Shown here: positions 35,776 through 45,694 of the stretch, piece after piece
Position numbering within the stretch: the stretch's first letter is position 1
How the letters are laid out: the number at the start of each line of letters is the position of its first letter
NCBI GenBank assembly: GCA_902774285.1
Contig: CACYHO010000003.1
Coordinates: 1 to 60,553, forward strand
Direction of reading: 5' to 3'
Source of the DNA: an uncultured Pseudomonadota bacterium
GTDB lineage: Bacteria > Pseudomonadota > Alphaproteobacteria > Rs-D84
DNA: 60,553 nt
The notes under the pieces: generated by a model
Database searches by the model: none
What the model was told of the DNA's origin: nothing
The model's input: the letters and a program-made list of their open reading frames with translations, nothing else
Made by a program: the position numbers and the translations under genes

Positions 35776-36552
35776 TTATCTTTTATTTTGAACTAAATCT
35801 TTGATAAATAAATCTACTGGAACCGGTGCAGCCGGGGTAGGTCCCATTTGTCCATTATAATGACTTGTTGGATTTTGATAATATTTTTTCTGATCACCAC
35901 GAAATTCGTCATAATAAATTTGACCGATACGCATATAAGGATACACGATGGTTGGGTGTAATACGCGAATTTCCAAGGTCCATGTTCCGCAGAATCCATC
36001 GTCACCACGTCCCGCAGTATGATGATTCAATATAAAATTGCGTCCCAAACTTGATTTGCCGTCAATATACGGGAACAGGTTATATGTTTCTGTATATTCA
36101 ACGGTAGAAGCCAAATATCCAAATTGTGGGTTTAATATTGCCCCGGTTTCTGGAATTTCAAAAGTAATAACTTCTTTTTCTTTTGCCGGATCAATCAAGA
36201 ATTTTGGATTACGAAAATCATATTCCTGGTCGCCTTTCAGGTATTTCGCATATGTATCGTTTCTTTCATCATATCTGTCGCGAAGTTTCCATGAAAACCA
36301 ATCTTCCATGGTATATTGTCTGCCCTCTTTATACGGTATTGCAGGCACCATGCCGTATGGAATAGTGTTTTTGTATACTTTGAATACGGGTGATAAATGC
36401 AAATCATAACTGTTAGAACCCAAATATCTTTCATCAAACGGTTTGATAATAATATCAGGTTTGCCGTATTTCTTAGGATCATCAGGATCAACAGGATTAT
36501 GAGGATTGTGCAAACTCATACGTCTTAAAATTTCGGGACCACTTAATTGCAT
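35776..36552 (-). CDS. dcd: dCTP deaminase-like protein, enlarged
   Basis: This 258-aa trimeric-dUTPase-fold enzyme makes dUTP from dCTP. Core motifs are seen: LGSNSYDLHLSPVF, DGKSSLGRNFI (the usual DGRSSLAR, with Arg to Lys), and GFCGTWTLEI with the catalytic Glu, then YMRIGQIYYDEF. It is about 65 residues longer than the ~190-aa E. coli enzyme. The extra part is an insert after the first motif (from YGMVPAIPYKEGRQYTMEDW to FRNPKFLID), rich in charged and aromatic residues. It may be the bifunctional deaminase/dUTPase type, which sequence alone does not settle. Confidence 0.85.
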   Translation of the reverse strand: MQLSGPEILRRMSLHNPHNPVDPDDPKKYGKPDIIIKPFDERYLGSNSYDLHLSPVFKVYKNTIPYGMVPAIPYKEGRQYTMEDWFSWKLRDRYDERNDTYAKYLKGDQEYDFRNPKFLIDPAKEKEVITFEIPETGAILNPQFGYLASTVEYTETYNLFPYIDGKSSLGRNFILNHHTAGRGDDGFCGTWTLEIRVLHPTIVYPYMRIGQIYYDEFRGDQKKYYQNPTSHYNGQMGPTPAAPVPVDLFIKDLVQNKR

Positions 36553-36625
36553 TTTATATTTCCTTGTCGTTGGTCTCTCTCTGAATGGAACTTTAATATA
36601 TTTATTTGCTTTTTCAAGGTTTTTG

Positions 36626-36653
36626 TTGAGTTTTCATTTTTGTGTGCTATGTT
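36626..36653 (+). promoter_or_regulatory. Promoter giving leaderless era mRNA
   Basis: TTGAGT (36626-36631), a 16-bp spacer and TATGTT (36648-36653). The era ATG at 36660 is 7 nt after the -10 box and has no Shine-Dalgarno sequence. Confidence 0.5.
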
Positions 36654-36659
36654 TTGGAT

Positions 36660-37550
36660 ATGACAAAGACTTATTCAGGATTTATAGCGATTATTGGACC
36701 GACAAATGCCGGTAAATCAACTTTGATGAACCAAATTATGGGGCGCAAAGTATCTATTGTTTCACACAAGGTTCAAACCACACGTACGCGTTTGCGCGCA
36801 ATCAAGATGGTTGGCGAAAAACAACTGATTTTCGTTGATACACCGGGTGTGTTCAAACCATCACGCAGATTGGATCGGGCTATGGTTGGTGCCGCCATGT
36901 CTGCGTTGGACGATGCAGATGCAGTGTTATTGGTAATTGATGCGCAAAAGGGCATAACCCAAACTGTGCGTGATTTGATTGAAAAAATCAAAGACCATAA
37001 AAATCTGTTTGTCGCATTGAACAAGGTTGATTCAATACCAAAAACAACATTGTTGCCTATGGTTGCCGAATTATCGGGTATGGCTGAATTTCGTGAAATA
37101 TTTATGATTTCTGCGTTGAAAAACGATGGTGTAGAACAAATGTTGCAATCGTTATCGTCTGTTATGCCGGAATCACCATATTTGTTTGAAGACAAAGACG
37201 CGGTTGATGTCCCAGATATGTTGTATCTGGCGGAATTAACGCGTGAAAAAGTCTATAAATATATTCACCAAGAATTACCTTATCATATCAATGTTGTTAC
37301 TGAAAAAGTTGACCAAGATGACGAAGGTGTCCTTGAAATATATCAAAAAATAGTCGTTCAAAACGAAGCCCACAAAAAGATTGTTGTTGGTCGTGGCGGT
37401 GAACAATTAAAGAAAATTGGAACTGCGGCCCGTCACGATATCCAAGACCAATGGGGTGTGAACGCACGTCTTCATTTGTTCGTTCGTGTTGAAGAAAATT
37501 GGGAAAATGTTGCAGAAAATTATACTGATCAAGGGTTAGAGTTTAAATAA
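36660..37550 (+). CDS. era: GTPase Era
   Basis: This 296-aa protein is needed for 16S rRNA processing and 30S assembly. G1 is GPTNAGKST, G2 lies in KVQTTRTRLRAI, G3 is DTPGVF, G4 NKVD and G5 SAL. The C-terminal KH domain has NEAHKKIVVGRGGEQLKKIGTAAR. ATG 36660 is preferred to the in-frame codon 18 nt upstream because Era proteins begin near SGFIAIIG and because a promoter ends just before it. Confidence 0.95.
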   Translation: MTKTYSGFIAIIGPTNAGKSTLMNQIMGRKVSIVSHKVQTTRTRLRAIKMVGEKQLIFVDTPGVFKPSRRLDRAMVGAAMSALDDADAVLLVIDAQKGITQTVRDLIEKIKDHKNLFVALNKVDSIPKTTLLPMVAELSGMAEFREIFMISALKNDGVEQMLQSLSSVMPESPYLFEDKDAVDVPDMLYLAELTREKVYKYIHQELPYHINVVTEKVDQDDEGVLEIYQKIVVQNEAHKKIVVGRGGEQLKKIGTAARHDIQDQWGVNARLHLFVRVEENWENVAENYTDQGLEFK

Positions 37551-37562
37551 AAGGATTTTAGT

Positions 37563-37751
37563 ATGACAGAATTTACTATGGATGATGCGGTGCGTACGAT
37601 CATACTTGCTGCTGGTTTAGGAATTGCTTTTCATGGCATCATAAAAGAATCAGATCAAACAAAGACAAATCCTGTGCAAAAAGAATTTACAAAAGAATAC
37701 GTACAAAAACAAGATTCAATAATAAACTATCAAACACAAAACCAAAGATAA
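37563..37751 (+). CDS. Small single-TM protein (62 aa)
   Basis: It is unrecognised. It has a hydrophobic segment at about residues 10-26 (VRTIILAAGLGIAFHGI) followed by a polar, Gln/Lys-rich tail (KEFTKEYVQKQDSIINYQTQNQR). An AAAAGGATTTT ribosome site lies 12 nt after era, so it is in the era transcript. It resembles the next 77-aa gene in layout: one TM followed by a charged tail. Confidence 0.5.
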   Translation: MTEFTMDDAVRTIILAAGLGIAFHGIIKESDQTKTNPVQKEFTKEYVQKQDSIINYQTQNQR

Positions 37752-37762
37752 AAAGGCATATA

Positions 37763-37996
37763 ATGAAAAATACAAAAAACATAAGTTTTAATAAAAAATA
37801 TCAAAATGACTTTACTCCTGCTGTGGCGGTCTTGTTTTGTGTGATGTCAGGATTGGTTTGTGGTGTCGTTTATACAGCACAAAAATATCAAGATAAAACC
37901 AAAGCGCCACAAACAGAATCTGTGCAAACAAAAGAAAATAAAATTATAAATACTCATAACGCATTGAAAATAAAAAACTTTATAAGACAAAGATAA
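37763..37996 (+). CDS. Small single-TM protein (77 aa)
   Basis: It is unrecognised. It has a basic start (MKNTKNISFNKKYQ), a TM at about residues 20-40 (VAVLFCVMSGLVCGVVYTAQ) with two Cys, and a polar tail with many Lys, Thr and Asn. It lies 11 nt after the 62-aa gene and 1 nt before queA, so it is part of an era-...-queA-tgt run. Confidence 0.5.
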   Translation: MKNTKNISFNKKYQNDFTPAVAVLFCVMSGLVCGVVYTAQKYQDKTKAPQTESVQTKENKIINTHNALKIKNFIRQR

Positions 37997-37997
37997 A

Positions 37998-40433
<2,436 letters not shown>

Positions 40434-40437
40434 TATA

Positions 40438-40800
40438 ATGCAAGCAAAAATATCCAGGCGGGCAGCTTTTGATTTAAAAACATTTAATGTCTTATTTGAT
40501 GGACGTAAATTGTTTTTTTATGCGGCTGCGACGGTAAGTGATGGTATCAAAAATACTGTATATGTTTTTGCCTCAAAACAGTCTAAAAAGTTTTGGGGTA
40601 TGTATGATGTAACACCAACAATTTTTATAAAAGATTTTAAAGACAAACGTACGGCAGATTTATACCATAATACAGTTGAAAATGCTATCGCTCATCAGGC
40701 ATGTCATGGTCCGTTTAGACTAAGGGACTTTTTTGGTCGTATTGGTGCTATACACGATTTTTATGATTTTGTAAAAAAAGAAAATGCAATTGTAAGATAA
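40438..40800 (+). CDS. Hypothetical 120-aa protein, family shared with next gene
   Basis: It is unrecognised and soluble-looking. A central part, FKDKRTADLYHNTVENAI, is similar in sequence and position to FKNKESAQLYYETIDEIV in the protein at 40826-41134, so the two genes probably come from one duplication. Before it are beta-like segments (KLFFYAAATVSD, TVYVFASKQSKKFWG). It lies 4 nt after the 98-aa gene. Confidence 0.55.
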   Translation: MQAKISRRAAFDLKTFNVLFDGRKLFFYAAATVSDGIKNTVYVFASKQSKKFWGMYDVTPTIFIKDFKDKRTADLYHNTVENAIAHQACHGPFRLRDFFGRIGAIHDFYDFVKKENAIVR

Positions 40801-40825
40801 TATATAAAAACAAAAGGTTGAATAA

Positions 40826-41134
40826 ATGAACGGAAATAAACCAAACTTAACACTTAAAATGGATGATAAAATATATCTGGCTGTGGCCAAAAAAGATCTG
40901 GATAAATTGGCTTTCGTTTACACTCTGGCCTGTTTGAAAGCGAATAAAATTTCAAATTCGTATAATATAGTTCCAACACCAGAAATACATACATTTAAAA
41001 ACAAAGAATCTGCCCAGCTTTATTATGAAACTATCGATGAAATCGTAAATATAAATTCAAATGACGAAACAAAACAAGCCTTGTTTAGTGCTAATGATAA
41101 AATGATTGAAAGGTTCATGGAAAACATAAGATAA
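40826..41134 (+). CDS. Hypothetical 102-aa protein, paralogue of previous gene
   Basis: It is unrecognised. It has LTLKMDDKIYLAVAKKDLDKLAFVY, then the shared FKNKESAQLYYETIDEI block and a helical end (SANDKMIERFMENIR). Its start has AAAAGGTTG upstream. The run of three small genes after tgt has no known counterpart that I can name. Confidence 0.5.
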   Translation: MNGNKPNLTLKMDDKIYLAVAKKDLDKLAFVYTLACLKANKISNSYNIVPTPEIHTFKNKESAQLYYETIDEIVNINSNDETKQALFSANDKMIERFMENIR

Positions 41135-41189
41135 AACACTTGAAAAACAAAAGTGATTTTTAATATCATTGAAGTAAAAGGAGATTTCA

Positions 41190-42179
41190 ATGCCAAAAAA
41201 ACAAATTGAAGTTATTGATATGGGTGGGGCTAAAACAGTCGCCAAAAAAACATCTGTTATTACTATGACGAAACGCGTTTTTGCGATAGTGTCTGTTATA
41301 TGGATTGCGCTGGTTATTTGGTATCCTTTACATGTTAAAAACACATATTCTGGCCCAATTAAAAAATCTATGGTTGTGTCAATGTTCTTTGATTTACAAA
41401 GGAATATCCAAGAACAATATCAAAGATTGTTAGATGGTATCAAAGATTCTATAAACCTGGAAAAACCAATCGGTATTGCTATTGAAAAAGTTAAGATTGT
41501 CGAAGGTGGTGTAAATAAAGTAACTGATACCACTGCCAAAGCAAAGGCACAGACAAACAAAGTAAAACAAGAAACAAGCAAAGTTTCAAAAATAACAGGT
41601 TTAGCAAATAAATTTGGTGTTAAAACCGGTGAAATAGACAGGGCTGTTAATGAAACAAATAAAGCAGTAGCGACTGCAGACAAAAATATCGCAAAAGTTG
41701 ATGCTGTTGCTGATCAGGTTAACAAGAAACTTGATTCTGTAAAGAAAGAACTGGTAAAGGTTTCCCAAACAGAAGTTGATAAAATGATTGATGAAGCAAT
41801 CAAAAAACAACTTGATAAAAAATCTGGTGGCTTGGGAACAACTTTGTTGACTGATTATGGAATCAAACACGTTTATCCATGGCGTCGTTCATCTTGGCCT
41901 GTGGCTATAAAAATCTATAATGATTTGGAAAAATCTAACCTGGGCGTTGTTCAAATCTTGACTAACACAGTTAACAAATACTTTAACTATGTTGCATGGG
42001 GTTTGGTAATAATCGCATGGGCTATTGGGTTTGTTATATGGTTTATAGCATTCAGTCGTGTTAGATTATTCCTTAAACCATTTATTGTTTGTCCGCGTTG
42101 TGGTCATACATTTACAGATAAACGAACATTTCTTGGCTTGTTAAAGGCGTTTCAGCCTTGGAAATGGTTTGGTATTTAA
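41190..42179 (+). CDS. Membrane protein with long coiled coil and C-terminal zinc ribbon half
   Basis: This 329-aa protein is not a named family I know. It has a basic cytoplasmic start, a TM at about 29-46 (VFAIVSVIWIALVIWYPL), then about 160 residues of Lys/Val/Thr-rich heptads (KVKIVEGGVNKVTDTTAKAKAQTNKVKQE..., AVATADKNIAKVDAVADQVNKKLDSV) outside, then PWRRSSWPVAIKIY, a second TM (NYVAWGLVIIAWAIGFVIWFIAF), and a short end with CPRCGHTFTDKR. The knuckle CPRCGH has only two Cys, so a metal site would need a second chain. A strong AAAAGGAGATTT site precedes it. A spanning coiled coil suggests a structural or tethering role. Confidence 0.65.
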   Translation: MPKKQIEVIDMGGAKTVAKKTSVITMTKRVFAIVSVIWIALVIWYPLHVKNTYSGPIKKSMVVSMFFDLQRNIQEQYQRLLDGIKDSINLEKPIGIAIEKVKIVEGGVNKVTDTTAKAKAQTNKVKQETSKVSKITGLANKFGVKTGEIDRAVNETNKAVATADKNIAKVDAVADQVNKKLDSVKKELVKVSQTEVDKMIDEAIKKQLDKKSGGLGTTLLTDYGIKHVYPWRRSSWPVAIKIYNDLEKSNLGVVQILTNTVNKYFNYVAWGLVIIAWAIGFVIWFIAFSRVRLFLKPFIVCPRCGHTFTDKRTFLGLLKAFQPWKWFGI

Positions 42180-42181
42180 TA

Positions 42182-42211
42182 ATGCCGCCCAAAAGGGCGG
42201 TGTTTTTTTAG
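42182..42211 (+). terminator. Terminator of the coiled-coil gene
   Basis: GCCGCCC-AAAA-GGGCGGT is followed by seven T. Confidence 0.8.
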
Positions 42212-42220
42212 AATAATCTG

Positions 42221-42248
42221 TTGACAAATGTAATGTTTGGTCTATAAT
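42221..42248 (+). promoter_or_regulatory. Promoter of the 117-aa gene
   Basis: TTGACA (42221-42226), a 16-bp spacer and TATAAT (42243-42248): both boxes are perfect. The leader is about 20 nt and contains AAAGGATAAA. Confidence 0.75.
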
Positions 42249-42274
42249 AATCATAAAATAACAAAGGATAAAAT

Positions 42275-42628
42275 ATGCCAAAGATAAGAGATGTACTTAG
42301 TGCAGATAAATTAAATGCATGTGTCGTAGATTTTCACAGCAAGATGTTGATGTTGCGTTTGATCAATTCTGGTAAAACATACAGTGCCGATAAACGTTCC
42401 AATTTTGTGCGCGAAGCGTTTGTTGTGGCACATGTTATATTAAAAGATGCCTATTATAAAAAGGATATCAACTTGTTTAATCAAATATATGCTGAAACAC
42501 ATGAATTGGTCAAGGGACCGTACGTAACGCCAGAAATGGAAAAAATTCAAAATAATTTTTATGCGGATACACAAAAATGGGTCAAAGGAATTGCTGATTA
42601 TCTAGCAAGCAGGGGTTGGGTTCGCTAA
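42275..42628 (+). CDS. Hypothetical helical 117-aa protein
   Basis: It is unrecognised, with no signal or TM. It is mainly helical by composition (LNACVVDFHSKMLMLRLINSGKTYSADKRSNFVREAFVVAHVILKDA, then EMEKIQNNFYADTQKWVKGIADYL). A consensus promoter and good ribosome site suggest strong expression. It may read through into tRNA-Gly, as no terminator lies between. Confidence 0.6.
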   Translation: MPKIRDVLSADKLNACVVDFHSKMLMLRLINSGKTYSADKRSNFVREAFVVAHVILKDAYYKKDINLFNQIYAETHELVKGPYVTPEMEKIQNNFYADTQKWVKGIADYLASRGWVR

Positions 42629-42696
42629 TATAAAACAGTTTTATATAAAAAATACTTGCAATACATAAAAAAGTATGTCAGAATAAACCACGCTTA

Positions 42697-42773
42697 GCGG
42701 GCGTAGCTCAGTTGGCTAGAGCGCAACCTTGCCAAGGTTGAGGTCGTGGGTTCGAGCCCCATTGCCCGCACCA
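42697..42773 (+). tRNA. tRNA-Gly (GCC)
   Basis: This is 77 nt with encoded CCA. The acceptor is GCGGGCG/TGCCCGC, the anticodon loop TTGCCAA (GCC) on a CAACC/GGTTG stem, and the T arm GTGGGTTCGAGCCCCAT. It is followed by a terminator hairpin (AACCATCC-GCAA-GGATGGTT) at 42784-42806. The last 14 nt of the tRNA together with this terminator are repeated 107 bp further on. Confidence 0.96.
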
Positions 42774-42913
42774 GATATTTTAGAACCATCCGCAAGGATG
42801 GTTTTTAAATATCTCGGCAATGGGGCGAGTTGCGAGGCGAGGTGGCAATTAAAAGCCACCGAAGTACATTGCCCGCACCAGATATTTTAGAACCATCCGC
42901 AAGGATGGTTTTT
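42760..42913 (+). repeat. 47-bp perfect direct repeat: tRNA-Gly tail plus terminator
   Basis: Bases 42760-42806 and 42867-42913 are identical over 47 bp: the last 14 nt of tRNA-Gly including CCA, GATATTTTAG, and the AACCATCC/GGATGGTT terminator. The 60-bp interval contains GGCAATG (42816-42822), complementary to CATTGCC (42867-42873) in the second tail, so the second tail can close a new acceptor-like helix. Inside is a hairpin GGTGGC-AATTAAAA-GCCACC (42841-42860). The interval is not similar in sequence to copies A and B at the other tRNAs, but the arrangement is the same. Confidence 0.8.
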
Positions 42914-43186
42914 TTATTTCTTCTTTATGTATGACTTTAAAATCATAAATAATATTATAGAACTGAAAAACAGGGTTATGGTATCTGAAATAATCATTTG
43001 AATTGATTTTAAATATATACCATAAAGAATCCAAAACACCAATCCTGAACAGTAAATAAGGTACATGGTCAGCGATAACCCAGATACATTTTTTGTTCGT
43101 ATAGATTTTATGGCTTGTGGCAGAAATGCTATGGTTGTACAAGTACAACAAATAACACCAATTATTTCGCCAATAACACTGTTCAT
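42914..43186 (-). CDS. SemiSWEET-type (PQ-loop) transporter
   Basis: This 90-aa protein has three TM helices. It has IIGVICCTCTTIAFLPQAIKSIRTKNVSGLSLTMYLIYCSGLVFWILYGI, the MtN3/SemiSWEET pattern with the PQ motif (LPQ) and the SLxMY segment. Two copies make a sugar transporter; the substrate is unknown. It starts 11 nt after the CofE-like gene on the same strand, so the two are co-transcribed. Confidence 0.85.
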   Translation of the reverse strand: MNSVIGEIIGVICCTCTTIAFLPQAIKSIRTKNVSGLSLTMYLIYCSGLVFWILYGIYLKSIQMIISDTITLFFSSIILFMILKSYIKKK

Positions 43187-43197
43187 ATCAATAACCT

Positions 43198-44277
43198 TTA
43201 TTCGTTGGCATAATTATCAAAATAGCCCTGGATATAAACAATAGGCGTTCCTTTGTCGCCACTGCCACTGACTAAATCGCACAAGCTACCTAATAAATCA
43301 GTGATACGGCGTGGTGTTGTGCCTTGGGAAACCATATTGCCTTTTAATGAGGCATCTTTAGCGACAATATCGTTTTTAATGGCTTTTTGTAATTCATCAC
43401 CAGAAAGATCTTTGAATTTATTATCAGCCAGATATTTCAATTTTAATTCGTTTGGCGTGCCTTCTAATCCGCTGGTATATGCGGGGCTTACCACAGGATC
43501 TGCAAATTCCCAAATACCACCAACTGGGTCTTTAAAACAGCCGTCTCCGTAAACCATAACTTCAATGTGTTTTCCTGTTTGTTCTAATATGTTTTGTTGA
43601 ATTTTTTCAATGATTGGCATGCAATATTCACGTGTTGGGAAAAGTTTAACTTTTTCTTCTGTTGCCTTGTTAGAACCCAACAGGCCGAATTCGCTTTTGG
43701 TATGCAATATATCTGTTAAATCGATAACATTACTGAAAACGCTTTGTAATTTTGCTTTCGTGTCGTCTTTGGTGTGAATATCAGCCGCAATAAACGCATT
43801 AATGTTTTTGTCTTTCAATATATTTATGTCGTTATTAATAAAGACTTCTGCTGTTTCGCCTTCTTCTTCAATAACAGATTTATAATATTCGTCATAATTC
43901 ATACCTGTAAAAGGATGGTTTTTGCAGACATTACCAACTTCGTCAGTCGGTGTTGATAATAACACGGTAATTTTATCGGCAGCGCGTGCAATACCGCGTA
44001 ATAAAATTGCAAAACGATTACGACTGAAAATAGGGAACACAACGGCGATAGATTTAGCATTGTTTGTTAATTGCTTTATGCTGGCTGCTATTTCATCAAC
44101 AGTTGCATAATTTCCCTGGGTGCGTCCCATAACAGCTTCTGTTATTGCTACAATGTCTTTATCTTTGATTTCAATACCAGAATTCAATACGATGTCGGTC
44201 ACAATTGTTGCAACATCATCGCCTTGTTTGAAAATTGGGGCACGTAACCCGAACGCAGCGGTTCCAATGGTTCTCAT
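43198..44277 (-). CDS. CofE-like (coenzyme F420-0 gamma-glutamyl ligase family) protein
   Basis: This 359-aa protein's first ~60 residues match the CofE pattern: FGLRAPIFKQGDDVATIVTDIVLNSG, then DKDIVAITEAVMGRTQGNY. Later come VMVYGDGCFKDPVGGIWEFADPVV and the C-terminal TPRRITDLLGSLCDLVSGSGDKGTPIVYIQG. Archaeal and actinobacterial CofE adds Glu to F420-0. No other F420 gene is in the window and such a coenzyme would be surprising here, so another amide-bond substrate is likely. It may be much longer than CofE because of an insert of ~90 residues in the middle. Confidence 0.65.
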   Translation of the reverse strand: MRTIGTAAFGLRAPIFKQGDDVATIVTDIVLNSGIEIKDKDIVAITEAVMGRTQGNYATVDEIAASIKQLTNNAKSIAVVFPIFSRNRFAILLRGIARAADKITVLLSTPTDEVGNVCKNHPFTGMNYDEYYKSVIEEEGETAEVFINNDINILKDKNINAFIAADIHTKDDTKAKLQSVFSNVIDLTDILHTKSEFGLLGSNKATEEKVKLFPTREYCMPIIEKIQQNILEQTGKHIEVMVYGDGCFKDPVGGIWEFADPVVSPAYTSGLEGTPNELKLKYLADNKFKDLSGDELQKAIKNDIVAKDASLKGNMVSQGTTPRRITDLLGSLCDLVSGSGDKGTPIVYIQGYFDNYANE

Positions 44278-44414
44278 TTTATCCTTCCTTGGTTAAATGG
44301 TTTGATTATTTACACGACAATTAAAAAGTATTTAAGGAATTTTTTCAAGAATTTTATTTGCTTGAAATACTATGTTATTTTTGACTACAATTTTTCGGTA
44401 AGAAAGGATGAAAA

Positions 44415-45524
44415 ATGACTCAATTATTATCGGAAACATATCTTGATTATTCGGATATTTTAATCAAACCAAAAATGGGCATTAATTTGAATTCTCGCAA
44501 AGACGTAATTTTACAGAAAGAATTCAAATTTAAACATGGTCAAATACGTACTGGTTTGGGGGTTATAAATGCAAATATGGCAACAGTTGGCAATTTTGCA
44601 ACCGCAAAAAAATTACTGTCCAAGGGAATGTTTGCAACATTACACAAACATTATTCTGTTTCTGAAATAGGCGAATTTATAAAACAATGCGAACAAGAAG
44701 GTGTTTCAACTGAGAACTTATTCATAACAATTGGTCTTAAAAACGCTGATGAACAATTGGCAAAATTACAAGAACTGGAATCAAAATATAATTGGGGCGA
44801 ACCACGTAATATTTGCATAGATGCGCCGAATTTTTATGTTCCAAAGGCATTAGGTATGCTGGAACAAGTGCGCAAAGCTTTTCCAGATGCGGTCATAATG
44901 GTTGGAAATATTGCCAGTGGTGATATGTGCCTTAAATTATTGGACAATGCAGATATTATCAAATGTGGTATCGGCAGCGGTTCTGCCTGCTTAACCAGAA
45001 AACAAACTGGCTGTGGCGTTCCAATGGTATCACTGATTCTTGAATGTGCCGATATTGCCCATTCTGTAAACGGTCATATTTGTGCAGACGGTGGTATCGT
45101 CGATGTTGGTGATATTTGCAAGGCGTTTTGTTTGAACGCAGATTTTGTTATGATTGGCGGAATGTTTGCAGGATCAGATGAAGCCGAAGGTGATATTATC
45201 GAAAAACAATACACGACATCTGAATTGTTAAACGGCGAACATGTTATTCAAACAAAACAGTTTAAACAATATTATGGTATGTCTTCTGAATATGCTAACA
45301 ACAAATTTGCAGGCGGTATGTGCAATTACAAAACATCAGAAGGCCGTGAATTATTGATACCTTACACTGGTTCTCTGGATAAGATTTTACAAGATATAAC
45401 TGGTGGAATCGCGTCTTGTTGCACTTATATCGGGGCCAGTAAAATTAAACATATGCCAAAATGTGCAACGATTATCAAGGTGCACAACCAATTAAACAAG
45501 GTTTTTGAAAAGTATTCTGTGTAA
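44415..45524 (+). CDS. guaC: GMP reductase
   Basis: This 369-aa TIM-barrel enzyme of the IMPDH/GMPR family turns GMP into IMP with NADPH and releases ammonia. It has LDYSDILIKPK at the start, then the catalytic loop GIGSGSACLTRKQTGCGVPM with the active Cys, ICADGGIVDVGDICKAF, MIGGMFAGSDEAEGD, and a flap region YYGMSSEYANNKFAGG. No CBS domains are present, favouring GMPR over IMPDH. The loop reads GSGSAC where GPGSVC is usual. It has an AAGAAAGGATG ribosome site. Confidence 0.9.
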   Translation: MTQLLSETYLDYSDILIKPKMGINLNSRKDVILQKEFKFKHGQIRTGLGVINANMATVGNFATAKKLLSKGMFATLHKHYSVSEIGEFIKQCEQEGVSTENLFITIGLKNADEQLAKLQELESKYNWGEPRNICIDAPNFYVPKALGMLEQVRKAFPDAVIMVGNIASGDMCLKLLDNADIIKCGIGSGSACLTRKQTGCGVPMVSLILECADIAHSVNGHICADGGIVDVGDICKAFCLNADFVMIGGMFAGSDEAEGDIIEKQYTTSELLNGEHVIQTKQFKQYYGMSSEYANNKFAGGMCNYKTSEGRELLIPYTGSLDKILQDITGGIASCCTYIGASKIKHMPKCATIIKVHNQLNKVFEKYSV

Positions 45525-45585
45525 TTTTTTATTGAAAACTGCGAAAATATAATATAAAATTAGCCACAGAAAGATTGGTTAAACA

Positions 45586-45690
45586 ATGAAATTAATAAAA
45601 CGCTTTTTTTAATTAAAGGTGCGACCATCCAAAACAATTGTGACGGACGCACTTTTATGCGTCCGTTTTAAAATCTTACAAAAGGGAAAA
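45586..45690 (+). promoter_or_regulatory. Possible lysS leader: 8-codon ORF and strong hairpin
   Basis: Between guaC and lysS, ATG at 45586 opens a reading frame MKLIKRFF-stop (two Lys in eight codons, ending 45612). It is followed by an ACGGACGCA/TGCGTCCGT hairpin (45642-45668) with a short TTTTAAAATC tail, then the lysS ribosome site AAAAGGG. This could be an attenuator for lysyl-tRNA synthetase, or simply the guaC terminator. The mini-ORF lacks a clear ribosome site, so confidence is low. Confidence 0.35.
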
Positions 45691-45694
45691 GACA

